A DNA stretch of 64,000 bases from Bidens hawaiensis (lineage: Eukaryota; Streptophyta; Magnoliopsida; Asterales; Asteraceae): NCBI GenBank assembly GCA_021521415.1, contig JAIQDT010000027.1, forward strand, positions 3,867,001 through 3,931,000. Reading direction: 5' to 3'. The notes beneath the pieces were generated by a model that saw only the letters and a list, made by a program, of their open reading frames with translations, searched no databases and had not been told where the DNA came from. A program made the translations under genes and the position numbers. Shown piece by piece: positions 21,721 through 32,888 of this stretch (positions are counted from its first letter, which is position 1; every line of letters begins with the position of its first letter).

Positions 21721-23380
21721 AAAGTGAAGTTAGTCATAAAGTTCAGTACTTTAGATAATTTCAAGTTATAAGGATGAAGAAGATAGGGAAAAATCTTCAA
21801 GAACCTGTTCTTCGACAAATTTATAACCTATACACATAAACAGAGTGTCAGTAATCAAATACATAATTACAGCCCATTGTAGTCTAATCGAGATCGGAAA
21901 ACATATTATTAATGCTTACCGAGTCGGAATTAGGGGCTGATAAAAATTAGGGTTCGGATCGACTTAGAATTTAGGAAGTCGGAGAGGTTTCTTTGAGTGT
22001 AAGTATTTTGCAGTGGAAGGAGAGAGAGAGAGAGAGAGGGAAATAATGTTGAAAAATTTGCCTAACTCCCTCTTATATACCTTTTGAAATTGGTTTTTAA
22101 ATGCTTTTTGTCATTTTGTGAAATATTAGCTGTCAACCAGTAACATTATCCACTTGATATATTAAAAACATTTAATTTCATTTAAGTTTATAAGACCTTA
22201 CTCGAAAGATTAATATATCCAAATTCTACTCGGTATACTTCCACTTACAAACCTTACTCGGTCAAACTTTGCTCGGAATAATTTTCATTTTGGAATATAC
22301 AAAGTTTGCCCGAATACGCCTATTTATAAACCTTGCTCGATAAAGTAAATTAATTTAAAGTTAAGACATAATGAAGAAATCTTATCCGAAATACTAGATT
22401 TCTTGAGAAATTAATTACAAGACATATAATCAAGTATAATCATCAAATAAACATCCTTTCTAAGAATCAATTAAGATCCCAATATAGATTTCTCAATTTC
22501 AAATTAAAACTTATCTAGCATAAACCCTCATAAGAATCATAATCAATTTTATCATACTAACTAACATATTCAGGTAACACATTCATTCAAGTATCCTTGA
22601 AAACATAGTGTGCTCGAGCAATCTTTCTGGAGAATAGTGTGCCTGAACAACAATCATTTGCAAAGTATACCCGAATAACTTTTATATAATACAAAGTGTG
22701 CTCGGAAAGAAATTCTAGCAGACAGTGTACTCGGAAAGTTAGAATGTTGAAATTACCAAGTATATTGAAGGAACACAAGTGTACCCGAAATATAAAGTGT
22801 GCTCGGAAAACAAAGTTTACCCGAAAACACTAGTAATTTCAAAGAAATCATAAACACACATATCACAGAGCATGCTCGGAATGAAATTAAACACATAAAC
22901 ATTTAAGTGTGCTATAGTCTAAAATTTCATAGAGCTTGCCTGAAAATCCTATGTTAGCACTAAGCTTGCTAGGATAAACACATTCAAACATCAGGTATTC
23001 CCTTGCCCGAGGGATCTCATCATATCAAATCGTACCCGAAATATGACAAACTTAAACAGTAACATCTAAGCGTTCCTAGAAAGATTAACAAACCTTTCCT
23101 AACAACATATTCACACAAAGCTTACTTGGTGTACTCACTTAAGTTCACAAAGTTTGCTTGGAAACACAATCAACATATAACATGCATAGCTTGCCAGAAA
23201 CTAGCATATAACATGCATAGCTTGCCCGAAACAAGAATTTCTTATTAAAAGACAGCTATAACAACACATAATCATCTCAAGAATTCAAGCTTGCTCGGGA
23301 AATGAGTACAACAGTGTACTCTATCCGGAAAGTGTAAACACTTCAAAGCGTACCCGAAAGTCATAAAGTTAGTCAAAAAT

Positions 23381-23935
23381 GACTAAGCTTACTCGGAAAG
23401 GTTGAAAATCATCAAACCTTACCCGAAACAACATATTCACACATAAACAAGTCAAAAAAATGACTAACCTTAATCGGAAAGGTTGAAAACTATCAAGCCT
23501 TACCCGAAACAACATATTCACACATACACAAGTCAAAAATGACTAAGCTTATTCGGAAAGGTTGAAAACTATCAAGCCTTACCCGAAACAACATATTCAC
23601 ACATACACAAGTCAAAAATGACTAAGCTTACTCGGAAAGGTTGAAAACTATCAAACCTTACCCGAAACAACATATTCACACATAATCAACTATTTTGTAC
23701 TCGGAAAGGTTGAAAATCATTAAACCTTACCCGAAAATACATATTCAAACAGTTTGTGCCCGGGAAGGTTATAAAGCATCAAACCTTACCCGAACTTACA
23801 TATTCACACATAATCAACTGTTTTGTACTCGGAAAGGTTGTAAATCATTAAACCTTACCCGAAAATACATATTCAAACAGTTTGTGCCCGGGAAGGTTAT
23901 AAAGCATCAAACCTTACCCGAACTTACATATTCAA
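23381..23935. repeat. Compound tandem array (about 79 bp x 4, then about 127 bp x 2)
   Basis: Four units run GACTAAGCTTACTCGGAAAG ... CCTTACCCGAAACAACATAT, followed by two copies of a longer unit that joins a TACTCGGAAAGGTTG half to a TGCCCGGGAAGGTTAT half. All share the core CTCGGAAAGGTTNNAAA-NCATNAAACCTTACCCGA, in which YCGG and CCGA words are set as an imperfect dyad. Confidence 0.85.
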
Positions 23936-26006
23936 CCTGTTTTAGGCAAAATGCAACTCTTTTTAACTTAAACCACTTGTCAAAGATATTTCTAAGTTAT
24001 GTATTATTTCAGATCATAGTTTAAGAGCAAATGGTGCATTTAGAGATCAAATTTCAGTTATATTTCTTTTCGAAACATTTTCTTCCATTTTCTGAAAAGA
24101 TCTCAAGTGTGGGATCATATTGACTAAGTAGCTATTTCAATACTTCACTCTCAGCATTATTATGACAACTTAGATAGGTTAACAGCAGGTATGAACTTAG
24201 CATGAATTTTATCTCTTTGGTGATATGATTTAGGTTCATTTAAAGAATAATGCATTAATGGTCAACACTGTGTAATGATGCCTCATATCTCTTCTCAAAG
24301 CTTATTTGGCTTTCCCCAGATCACCCCAATTTGACTCCAACCTCCTATATTTGGTCAAAAATAGTTTTTGTATGACAGAACTTATTGTATTTTTAGATTC
24401 AAACATATATAGAAGTTGAACGTTGGACTTACAGTTAGAAACATGCATTTCATTCAAGATGAGACAGTTTTTGCCAACATCTTTGTAGTTCTAGTTGTAA
24501 CCCTCTTGTTTGATAAAATATTTAAAACACTTATCAACTTTTGGTTGATTTATTCATTCTTCCCCTTGTTTTTGATATTTTCTCAAATTTTCTTAAAGTA
24601 TGTTCCTTGTCATATTTAAAGATGTTTCAATTTTTGGTTGACCAAATAACAACAGGCTCGTGTATGACTGGGTAATCACTTTTCTGCCTTATCATTCGGA
24701 GAGATTTATCTTGAGACATACAAAACAACTATGCATCTCCACATAAAGATTAGCATTTTCATTATGTTTATATCACCTTAGATTTTACATCATCATGGGA
24801 AAGCAACCATACTTGTTAATGACTATACTAAGGTCTTTTTAGCCTATTAATTCCATATGATCAGCTAAGTAGTCAATGTACTATCATTTCCCAACAAAAT
24901 TCAGTTAATTATTCAATCACCCAAATATCTCTTTATTGTCAGGTTAATGGCTATCCTGTTTGACCAGAAGTGGTTAACAGGACCAAACATACATATGAGT
25001 ATATGTCCTTTCAAAGTCAGAGCTATTGACATAGTTTTAAGTGAAGGAATAAGAAACAAGTCATAATTGCCCCAAATGCATTCAGTTTTCAGGTCAATGG
25101 CCATCCTTTGAATCTATAGAGATTTAAGGACCAAACATACACAAGTGCATGTCCTTCCAACTGGGCAAATGACATAATTTTCAGCAAAAACAACTACTTG
25201 AGACTTTTCTTTAAAAATCCTTCTTTTAAGCTTCTTAAAAGCTTGAACTGAATAATCTTATCATATCTCTGCACCATTAATCAACTTGCTCATTGTTTGA
25301 CCAAAATAAAGTATTTATGCAAAATTCATTATAAAATTCATTGAATCACTTAATTTTGACATAAAACTCATTTTGACATAAACAGTTGCATTACATAATC
25401 AAATCTTAATCATTCTTAACATCATCAAGAAAAACAGACTGTTCTAACATTCAATGTCTATCCTATCTTAACAACATCAGAAGATCAGATTAAAGAACAT
25501 ATTCAAGTAACCATAAACATGTGATTACTCATGACGTTAGACAAGTATTTAATTTCACCCAAACAGATTAAATTACTTATCATAACATCAGATCAGTTAA
25601 CATGATAGTCAAGAATTATCATCAATTTCAAACAGATATTTACTTAAGCACCTATTAGTTAACTTCAAAATAGTGACATATTCAAAACATAATCAATCAA
25701 CATTCAGTTGAAACATATTCAATATGTAATCAAACATGATATTATCAAGACAAGCAGACAACACTAGAATTCAAAGTCTATTCTATCTTAATAATATCAG
25801 AAGATCAGATAAAACACTTATTCAAGCAATTATACAATGATATCAGATAAGTAGTTTAACAGATTAAACATAACATGTCTACTTATCTTATCATCATAAA
25901 TGCTCATAAATTGACAAACATGCAAACATAACTTCAATCAGTCATGACAGAGTAATTAATCATCTTTGCACACACACAGTCAGTTAAGGCACACTACATT
26001 TAACAT

Positions 26007-26133
26007 ACTCATTGACATACTCAGCATCATACTCAGTAACATACTCAGCAACATATTCAGTAACATGTTCAGTAACATATTAAGTAACATGTTCAGTAAC
26101 ATATTCAGTAACATGTTCAGTAACATATTCAGC
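26007..26133. repeat. 12-bp minisatellite downstream of pol
   Basis: About ten units of ACATATTCAGTA / ACATGTTCAGTA with variants. It lies 70 bp beyond the pol stop on the minus strand. Confidence 0.85.
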
Positions 26134-26199
26134 ATGTGTGACCTCCTCTACAATATTCAGTTAGCACATAGAGGCACACAACAAAGCACACATCCTTAA

Positions 26200-28198
26200 T
26201 CAGATTTCATCAGAGTTGATCATCCCTAGGGCCTTCAAAAGAAAGTTGAACCTGGTTCTATCAAGTGGTTTGGTAAATAGGTCAGCCAAATTATCACTTG
26301 TATCAACTCTTTGCATTTCAATCAAACCTTTTTCACTGCAATCTCTGATGAAGTGATGTCTTTTCAAGGTGCTTAGTCTTAGAATGTTGCATAGGATTCT
26401 TAACAGTAAAATATGCAGCAGTATTATCAATCAGAATAGGGGTGTTTAGAAAATTCAAACCATAGTCCAACATCTGATTTGAATCCAGAGAACTTGTGCA
26501 CAGCAGGCAGATGCAACAACATATTCAGCTTCTGCAGTGGAGATTGATACTGTGGTCTGTTTCTTGCATTGCCATGACACTAGCCTTTCACCCAAAAACT
26601 GGCATCCCCCTGATGTTGACTTTCTGCTCATGTTACACCCATCATAATCACTATCTGTATATACAAGCAGATCAAAGGCTTGATTCTTAGGATACCAAAT
26701 TCCTAAGTCTGGTCTTCCCTTCAAATATCTGAATATTCTTTTAACAACATTCATGTTGGAGACTTTTGGATTTGACTGGAACCTTGCACATACACACACA
26801 ACAAACATGATATCTGGTCTTGTTGCAGTCAGATACATCAGAGATCCAATCTTGGCTCTGTATTCATGTTCATCTACTGACTCCTCCTTTTCATCAGCTA
26901 TCATCTTTTCCTTGGTGTCCATTGGAGTTGAAGTAGTCTTGTAATCATGACAGTTGAACTTGTTCAAAATATTTAGTTTGGTGAATGAAGATCCCTTCAG
27001 CCTTTGGTAGAACTTGCAGTCCCAGAAAGAAGTTCATTTCACCCAAGGAACTCAGGCTATACTTGGATTTCATCACCCCTTCAAACTCCAAACACATAAC
27101 TTCATTTGTATATCCAAAGATGATATCATCAACATAGACTTGTAAAAGTAACAAATCTGACCCCTTTCTTTTGTAGAAGAGTGTCTTGTCAATGGCTCCC
27201 CTTGTGAAACCATTTTCAAGTAGATGAGTTGATAGCTCATCATACCATGCTCTGGGAGCATGATGCAGTCCATAAAGGGCTTTGTTTAACTTATACACCC
27301 TGTTTGGATACATGGGATCCTCAAAACCTGGTGGCTGAGCTACATACACCTCTTCATCAATCTTTCCATTTAAGAATGCAGATTTAACATCAAGCTGGAA
27401 TACTCTAATGTTCTTTGAGGCAGCATATGCAAGGAAAATTCTTATGGCTTCCAGTCTTGCAACTGGTGCAAATACTTCCTCAAAGTCTATCCCTTCTTCT
27501 TGAAGACATCCCAGTGCTACATGTCTAGCTTTGTTCTTAATCACCAAACCCCTTTCATCCCTTTTGTTTCTGAAAACCCACTTGGTTCCAATTACATATC
27601 TGTCATAAGGCTTTTCTACAAGATCCCAAGCATGTACATCTCTAAACTGTGCCAATTCCTCTTGCATTGCCTCTACCCAACTATTGTCTTTTAAAGCTTG
27701 AGCAATGTTCTTTGGTTCTATTTGAGATAGAAAGCAAGAGTACAGACAGATGTTTGCAATCTCAGAATGACTCCTTGTGACTCTTTCATGCAAGTCACAA
27801 ATGATATTTTCAGCAGGATGATTCTTTTCAACAGTAGGAGTTTGTATTATCATATTTGTAGACAGATTTGTGTCAAGATTTGTTTCATTGAGTTCAGGTT
27901 CTTCAATGATCAAATCAGCTTCTGTATCATGAAACTCTGGTGCTTCATCATTGTTTTGTCCTGAAGTAGATGCACCATTGTTTCCCAGATTCATGCTTTG
28001 AAATAAGTCTTGAAATCTTGCTGTGGAAGCATTCTCATCTTCATTTGATTGGTTGCTTGTGTCACTCCCATTCTGAACATGACCATTTTGTACATTTGTA
28101 TTGTCCTGATTGTTCACCTCCTGATCTGGTTCAGTGGCATTGCTTGAGGAGCTCTTCACAAAAGTGTATTCCTTTTCTTTTCTAGCAACCTTTTTCTA
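26200..28198 (-). pseudogene. Copia reverse transcriptase and RNase H, broken
   Basis: After a TAG at 28196-28198 the same frame continues with the [54 protein letters not shown] and the catalytic VYVDDIIFG, to about 26945. A frameshift near 26950 moves into GSLMYLTATRPD and YTDSDYDGCNMSRKSTSG (RNase H). Further frameshifts near 26460 and 26390 precede HHFIRDCSEKGLIEM and the end LLKALGMINSDEI. Some core residues are changed (KARHVALG for KARLVAQG). Not functional. Confidence 0.88.
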
Positions 28199-29656
28199 TA
28201 ATTCTTCCAAGTCCAGTTCTTTCTTCTTATTCTCTTCAAGTACACTGGTCTTGTAGAATGAGTCATCAAAGTCTTCAGAATAAATCTTGATTGACTTTAT
28301 CAACTTCTCATGATCAAATAGCCATACTGCACCATTGACTGTGTTGAATTGATTCTCATTAAAAATGATGTCAGATGACTCTATCACACTCATGTGATCT
28401 TTCACATATACTCTGTATGCCTTCGAGTGAGTAGAATAACCAACAAAGAAACAATCTAGTGATTTAGTTTGAAACTTGTTCAAATAATCTCTAGTGTTCA
28501 AAAGAAAACATTTGCAACCAAAGGGCTTGAAAAACTTGATGTAAGGCTTTCTATTATTGAAAATTTCATATGGAGTCTTGTTATGCCTTTTGTTTACAAC
28601 CACCTTGTTCTGAACATAACAGGCTGTATTGATTGCTTCAACCCAAAAAGTGACAGGCAAATTTGCATCAGCCAACATGGTTCTGGCAGCTTCTATCAAA
28701 GTTCAGTTTCTTCTTTCTGCCACTCCATTTTGTTCAGGAGTTGTAGGAGCTGAAAATTGTTGAAATATTCCTTTCTGTGTGCAGAATTCTTCCATAACTC
28801 CATTCTTGAACTCTGTACCATTGTCACTTCTCATCATTTTGACTTTCTTATTCAGTTTGTTCTTAATCATGGTAACACAACCTTTAATCAAGTCTGCAGA
28901 CTCATCCTTTGTACATAGGAAATAAACCCAAGTATATCTTGAATAGTCATCAATGATCACCAGACAGTATCTCTTCTTTCCAATACTTGGCACACTCACA
29001 GGACCAAAAAGATCCATGTGAAGTAACTCAAGTGGTTGATCAATTGAATTGATGAGCTTTGTCTTAGGAGTGGACTTGTGTTGTTTTCCCTTTTGACATG
29101 AGTCACAATGATCATCCAACTTGAATTCTCTTGTAGGTAAACCTATCACATGCTCACCTTTGACCAGTCTGTTCATGTTCTTCAAGTTTACATGACACAG
29201 TTTCCTATGCCACAATTTAGATTCATTTTCAGTGGCTTTGGAAACAAAACATGCACCACCTCTTGAAATAGCTTCTTTCATATTCAACTCATACAAGTTG
29301 CCATTTCTTGGTGCCATCATCATAATCATCTCAGGTGGAATTACAAACTCAGGTTTTAAGATGAAACAATGAGAATCATCAAAGCTAACTTTGTAACCCT
29401 TATCACACATCTGTGATATGCTCAACAGATTGTATTGAAGTCCCTTAACATGAAACACATTATCAAATGATACCTTTCCATTTGTCAAGATTCCTTTTCC
29501 CACAATCTTTCCACCATTTTCATCACTCCCAAAGGTAACAGGACCTTCATATTTCTCTTCATATTTCACAAGTGACCTCTTGTCACAAGTCATGTGCCTA
29601 GAACAACCACTATCCATATACCATATATCATTCAAATGAGTGGCCTGTTCCTGCAC
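28196..29656 (-). pseudogene. Copia protease and integrase, broken by one stop
   Basis: Protease box DIWYMDSGCSRHMTC starts near 29625. GAG-pre-integrase finger (LWHRKLCHVNLKNM ... CDSCQKGK) follows, then the integrase core: Asp in HMDLFGPV, Asp in MRSDNGTEFKNG, Glu in EQNGVAERRN. TGA at 28703-28705 replaces Arg in the highly conserved AERRNRTLIEAARTM. The same frame resumes with TLIEAARTMLADANLP up to TAG at 28196-28198. A TTTCTCTTTGTGCAG stretch precedes the protease, at the gag-pol frame change. Confidence 0.88.
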
Positions 29657-29670
29657 AAAGAGAAATTTGA

Positions 29671-30729
29671 TTAGTTAAGTGATGAAGTGCAAGCTTCATC
29701 AACTTGCAACTCATCAGTGTCATTTTCAGTGGTAGCTTGGGAAGTGAGTGTTGTAGGTTTAGGATCTGCATGAGTGATCTCCAGATTATCAGAATTGTCA
29801 GTTTCATATCCACATTCTCTTGCTGTTTTAACAGGTGAAACTAAACTTTGAGGCCCAACTGAGTCAGTGACATTCTCTTTTAAGACATAGTCCTTTGTTT
29901 CTGAGTAGTCTCTTACATCAGTCACATCTTCAATTTTAGTTTCTGCTTTAGGTTTCCAAGTGAAACCTTGTGGTTCATATCCATGTTTCATCAAGAACTT
30001 TTCATCATCAGTCAGCTAATTTGGTTTTATTCTCTGATAAATTTCTTTCCTTCTTGTCTTCTCACTGTTTGATGATTCTTGAGACTCATCAGACTTAACT
30101 GATTGAATGTATTGATTAATCTTCAATGACTGACTTTTCTTCTTTGTCACCTTCTTGTGCTTCTGTGGTGACTTACTTCTTCTTGCAGACTTAGTCATTT
30201 GTTTCTTTCCTTTGATTTCAGCATTATTTTTGTTACTTGTCTCCTTTCCACACACATTTCCTTTTCCCAAATACATATCATACTTCTGTTTGTACAAAAC
30301 AAAGTCTTGACCATACTTTGTTCCATTTGGGACATGAAATGGTTTGAGGTTGAATTTTTCATTACATGAATCTGTGTGGTGACCATATTCATCACACTTT
30401 TTGCACCAAACCTTGCCCTTGAAGGCTTCATGTTCTTTTGGTTTCTTGAATCTTTCACTTGGCTTAGATGTATTGACTCCAAAAGTCTTCTGATTCTTTA
30501 GACCATCAAAATCAATTGAAAAAGGAACAAATTCCTCAATCTTGATGTCTTGTCTTTCAACTTTGCTTTTGACAAAGACAATTTTCTTCATAATCATAGG
30601 TTCTTCATCACTGCTTTCTCTAAACCTTGACTGTCTTTTCTTATATTCTTCCATAGTTTCCAATTCTCCAACATCCAACACCTCATGACTAGAAAAGATT
30701 GAACTGGGATAAAATTTTCTGATACCACT
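29671..30729 (-). pseudogene. Truncated Copia gag fused close to the PBS
   Basis: The frame is open from the PBS region itself; the first in-frame ATG is near 30654 (MEEYKKRQSRF). One CX2CX4HX4C knuckle, CKKCDEYGHHTDSC, is followed by a Lys-rich stretch. TAG at 30016-30018 and TAA at 29671-29673 interrupt it, and pol lies in a different frame. The large N-terminal gag (UBN2-type) domain that Copia elements need is missing: only about 50 bp separate LTR and this fragment, so a deletion removed it, or the family supplies gag in trans. Confidence 0.7.
30718..30729 (-). other. Copia primer binding site (tRNA-iMet type)
   Basis: Minus-strand TGGTATCAGA begins two bases inside the 5' LTR end. Confidence 0.85.
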
Positions 30730-31604
30730 TGTCGGTCCCCTTGGATTTCAGCTGGATCTTACTCCAATCATATCATAACTCACACATATTAATCATGTTG
30801 ACAAGAGAGTTAATGACGGGTTACTATATTTAAAAAGATATCCGTTTGTTAAAGGCGGAATCAATAACAAACATACTGTTGCAATGAATAATCAAAGATA
30901 GAAGACACACTCAGGATTCACTCAAAATATTTCCATTTATATCATATTAAATTATACAAACGGATAATCGATCTAGGGTATTCTAGGAATCCTAAGAGAT
31001 CAGTCACACAATATCCTCTCAATTAATGAGTCGGTCTTATCCGTATTGTGCTCTGTTTTTCTTTGTGTATGCCGTTCTCTGTGTGTCCTTGGCGGCGTGC
31101 CCTAAATATTCTATTTATAGGCCTGCTAGCCTAGGACAGCTGTCATTCCTTGCTCGAGCTAAACCTTGCCCGATATTACTTAGATATATTTCATTAGATT
31201 GTCAAGCATACTCGGACCATAATTATTAAAGAATACCTTGCCCGATCTTCCAATTTCTTGGTTTCTTGGACTTGGTTGACCAAACCTTACTCGGATGAGT
31301 AAAATACTTGGTCTTGAAGAACAAACCTGCTTGACAAAGTAAACCTTGCTCGGATATACCAAATCAGTGATCCTTACTCGGAAGTGCATTGATTAGCATA
31401 CCTTGCTCGGATATCCACTTAAGAAGACTATTCGAAGTAAACCTTGCCCGGGAGGCAAAATCTCATACTCGGCAAAGTAAAAGCTTGCTCGGAACCCAAG
31501 GTGTGCTCGGATTCAATACTTAGCAGTTTCTGAGGAGGTTCCAATCTTCCATATTCTTTGTTTAGGTCAAATCTCATTATGTGGGTCAAACTCTTGACCC
31601 GACA
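30730..31604 (-). repeat. Copia 5' LTR (875 bp, internally deleted)
   Basis: Close match to the 3' LTR except for loss of 357 bp between two TTCCTT words and a 9-bp loss near 31545. TATA box CTATAAATAG (minus) at 31111-31120. The 357-bp loss is in U3, about 25 bp upstream of the TATA box. Confidence 0.92.
31111..31120 (-). promoter_or_regulatory. TATA box of the Copia 5' LTR
   Basis: CTATAAATAG on the minus strand; predicted transcription start near 31085. The same box is in the 3' LTR at 16399-16408. Confidence 0.6.
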
Positions 31605-32883
31605 CAATGTAACGAACTATAAGTTTAAAAAATGACAGAATAGTCACTGGATTTAGAAAAAGAATGATTTAATTACAAAGAAGCCCTTGGACTTTTAAGT
31701 TAGCAACTTAATTAATGATTCAAATCCTAATGGAAAATGTGTTAAGACAGTTAATGAAAATAAAGGCCCTTGGACTTTTATGTTTAACCCCAGCCAGGGG
31801 CTCTGCCCCTTGGACCCCGCTAGGGGCTGCCGCCCCAAGAACCCCGCTGCCAGGGGCGCTGCCCCCGGACCCCCGTTCGTTGTGGGTAATAATTAAACTA
31901 GAAAGACGATATTGGTAGTGATAGTTAATTGATACGTGTAATTGTTATTCAGTTAGTCGTGCACAACTAAGGAAAGGAATAACCATAAACGGTGAACGTA
32001 ATCGCGTTCAGGTGAGTTTCTAGCCCCATTCCTTGTTATGTTTTCGGGGCTATGTGCATACCCGATGTGATTAGTTAATACATTTATCCTAAGTGATGAG
32101 TGTATGCCATATATGTTTTATGTGAAAGGTATGATTGACTGCTTGTCGATACATGAACGATCTTCGAATATTGCATGTACTGCCAGGTAAAGGTTTAATG
32201 ATAAAATTGTTGTATATGAAGAATGAATGATGTATGTATGTATGAAACTTACAATTATGTATATAGAAGTTTATGGTATGAAGGTATGAAAGAAAGGGTG
32301 ACCGGACCCTAATAATATCCGAGGATGGAGGGTAACGGACCCTGATAATATCCGAGGATGAACGGAGACCGCACCCTAATAATATCCGAGGATAAAGGGA
32401 GACCGGACCCTAATAATATCCGACGATGGAGGGTACCAGAACCTAATAATATTCGAGGTATGCAGGGTGAAATGCCCTTTATAACATAAGGTTAGCTATA
32501 AATGTGTTTGGACGAATGAAGTACAAGTTATGTATGTAATGCGTACCTTTGGGCACGTATATGTGTATTTAAAGTAAGTTACGTGATTAACTAGAACTCA
32601 CTCAACGTAGCTGACTTTTAGTATGCACGCAGGTTAATAGATTGAGACAGCTGGTTTGAGATGGACACATGATAGAATTGCAAAGGTTGGCATCCAAATA
32701 TTGTCATGATGTTTTGAATGTTATAATTTATATTATGTTTTAAAAGACAAATTATGGATATTTGTAACGAATGGTTGATGTTTTATATTATTCCGCAAAA
32801 GTTTTAATTAACTCTGATATTTAGAACAACATTTGTGAGTAAATCCAACGTCCAAAGTAGGGCACCGGCAACGGGGTCTTACT
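31605..32883 (+). repeat. Gypsy 3' LTR, second part, with TSD CAATG
   Basis: Resumes the gypsy LTR after the Copia TSD (31605-31609) with the GC-rich block (about 31793-31875), five-unit 34-bp repeat (32294-32460) and end GGGGTCTTACT. The last base differs from the 5' LTR (TTACA). Confidence 0.9.
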
Positions 32884-32888
32884 AACGG
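32884..32888. repeat. TSD AACGG, right copy (gypsy element)
   Basis: Matches 7157-7161. Confidence 0.9.

Larger units (their letters stand above)
21721..26199 (-). other. 4.5-kb non-coding spacer between pol and the extra ORF
   Basis: No coding ORF on either strand. Contains a (GA)n run (about 22018-22041), many CTCGGAA/ACCCGAAA words (22.2-23.9 kb), the tandem array at 23381-23935, loosely repeated blocks (24938-25016 with 25090-25160; 25421-25510 with 25737-25830) and the 12-bp minisatellite next to pol. Confidence 0.6.
16018..31604 (-). mobile_element. 15.6-kb minus-strand Ty1/copia element with an extra 3' ORF
   Basis: LTRs begin and end TGTCGGTC...(G/A)ACA; TSD CAATG. On the minus strand the order is 5' LTR (31604-30730), PBS AGTGGTATCAGA, truncated gag, protease, integrase, RT, RNase H, 4.5-kb repeat-rich spacer, a 1.42-k-codon extra ORF, PPT, 3' LTR (17258-16018). 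The order PR-INT-RT-RH fixes it as Copia. Size and a long ORF after pol recall SIRE/Maximus elements, but the spacer is unusual and clade is not settled. Confidence 0.9.
7162..32883 (+). mobile_element. Ty3/gypsy chromovirus, decayed, with two nested insertions
   Basis: LTRs start TGTAACATCCCGTTT and are flanked by TSD AACGG. Order is LTR, initiator-Met PBS, gag, protease, RT-RNase H, integrase, chromodomain-like tail, PPT, LTR: a plus-strand chromovirus (Tekay/Del-like by its C-terminal TWE...YPNLF ending). Without the nested LINE and Copia elements it would be about 9.6 kb. The coding region carries many stops, frameshifts and deletions and cannot make protein. Confidence 0.9.

Noticed and set aside
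26000..26140. Regular short repeats that could be read as a CRISPR-like array
   Set aside because: Units are contiguous 12-mers without spacers in a plant retroelement; this is a minisatellite.
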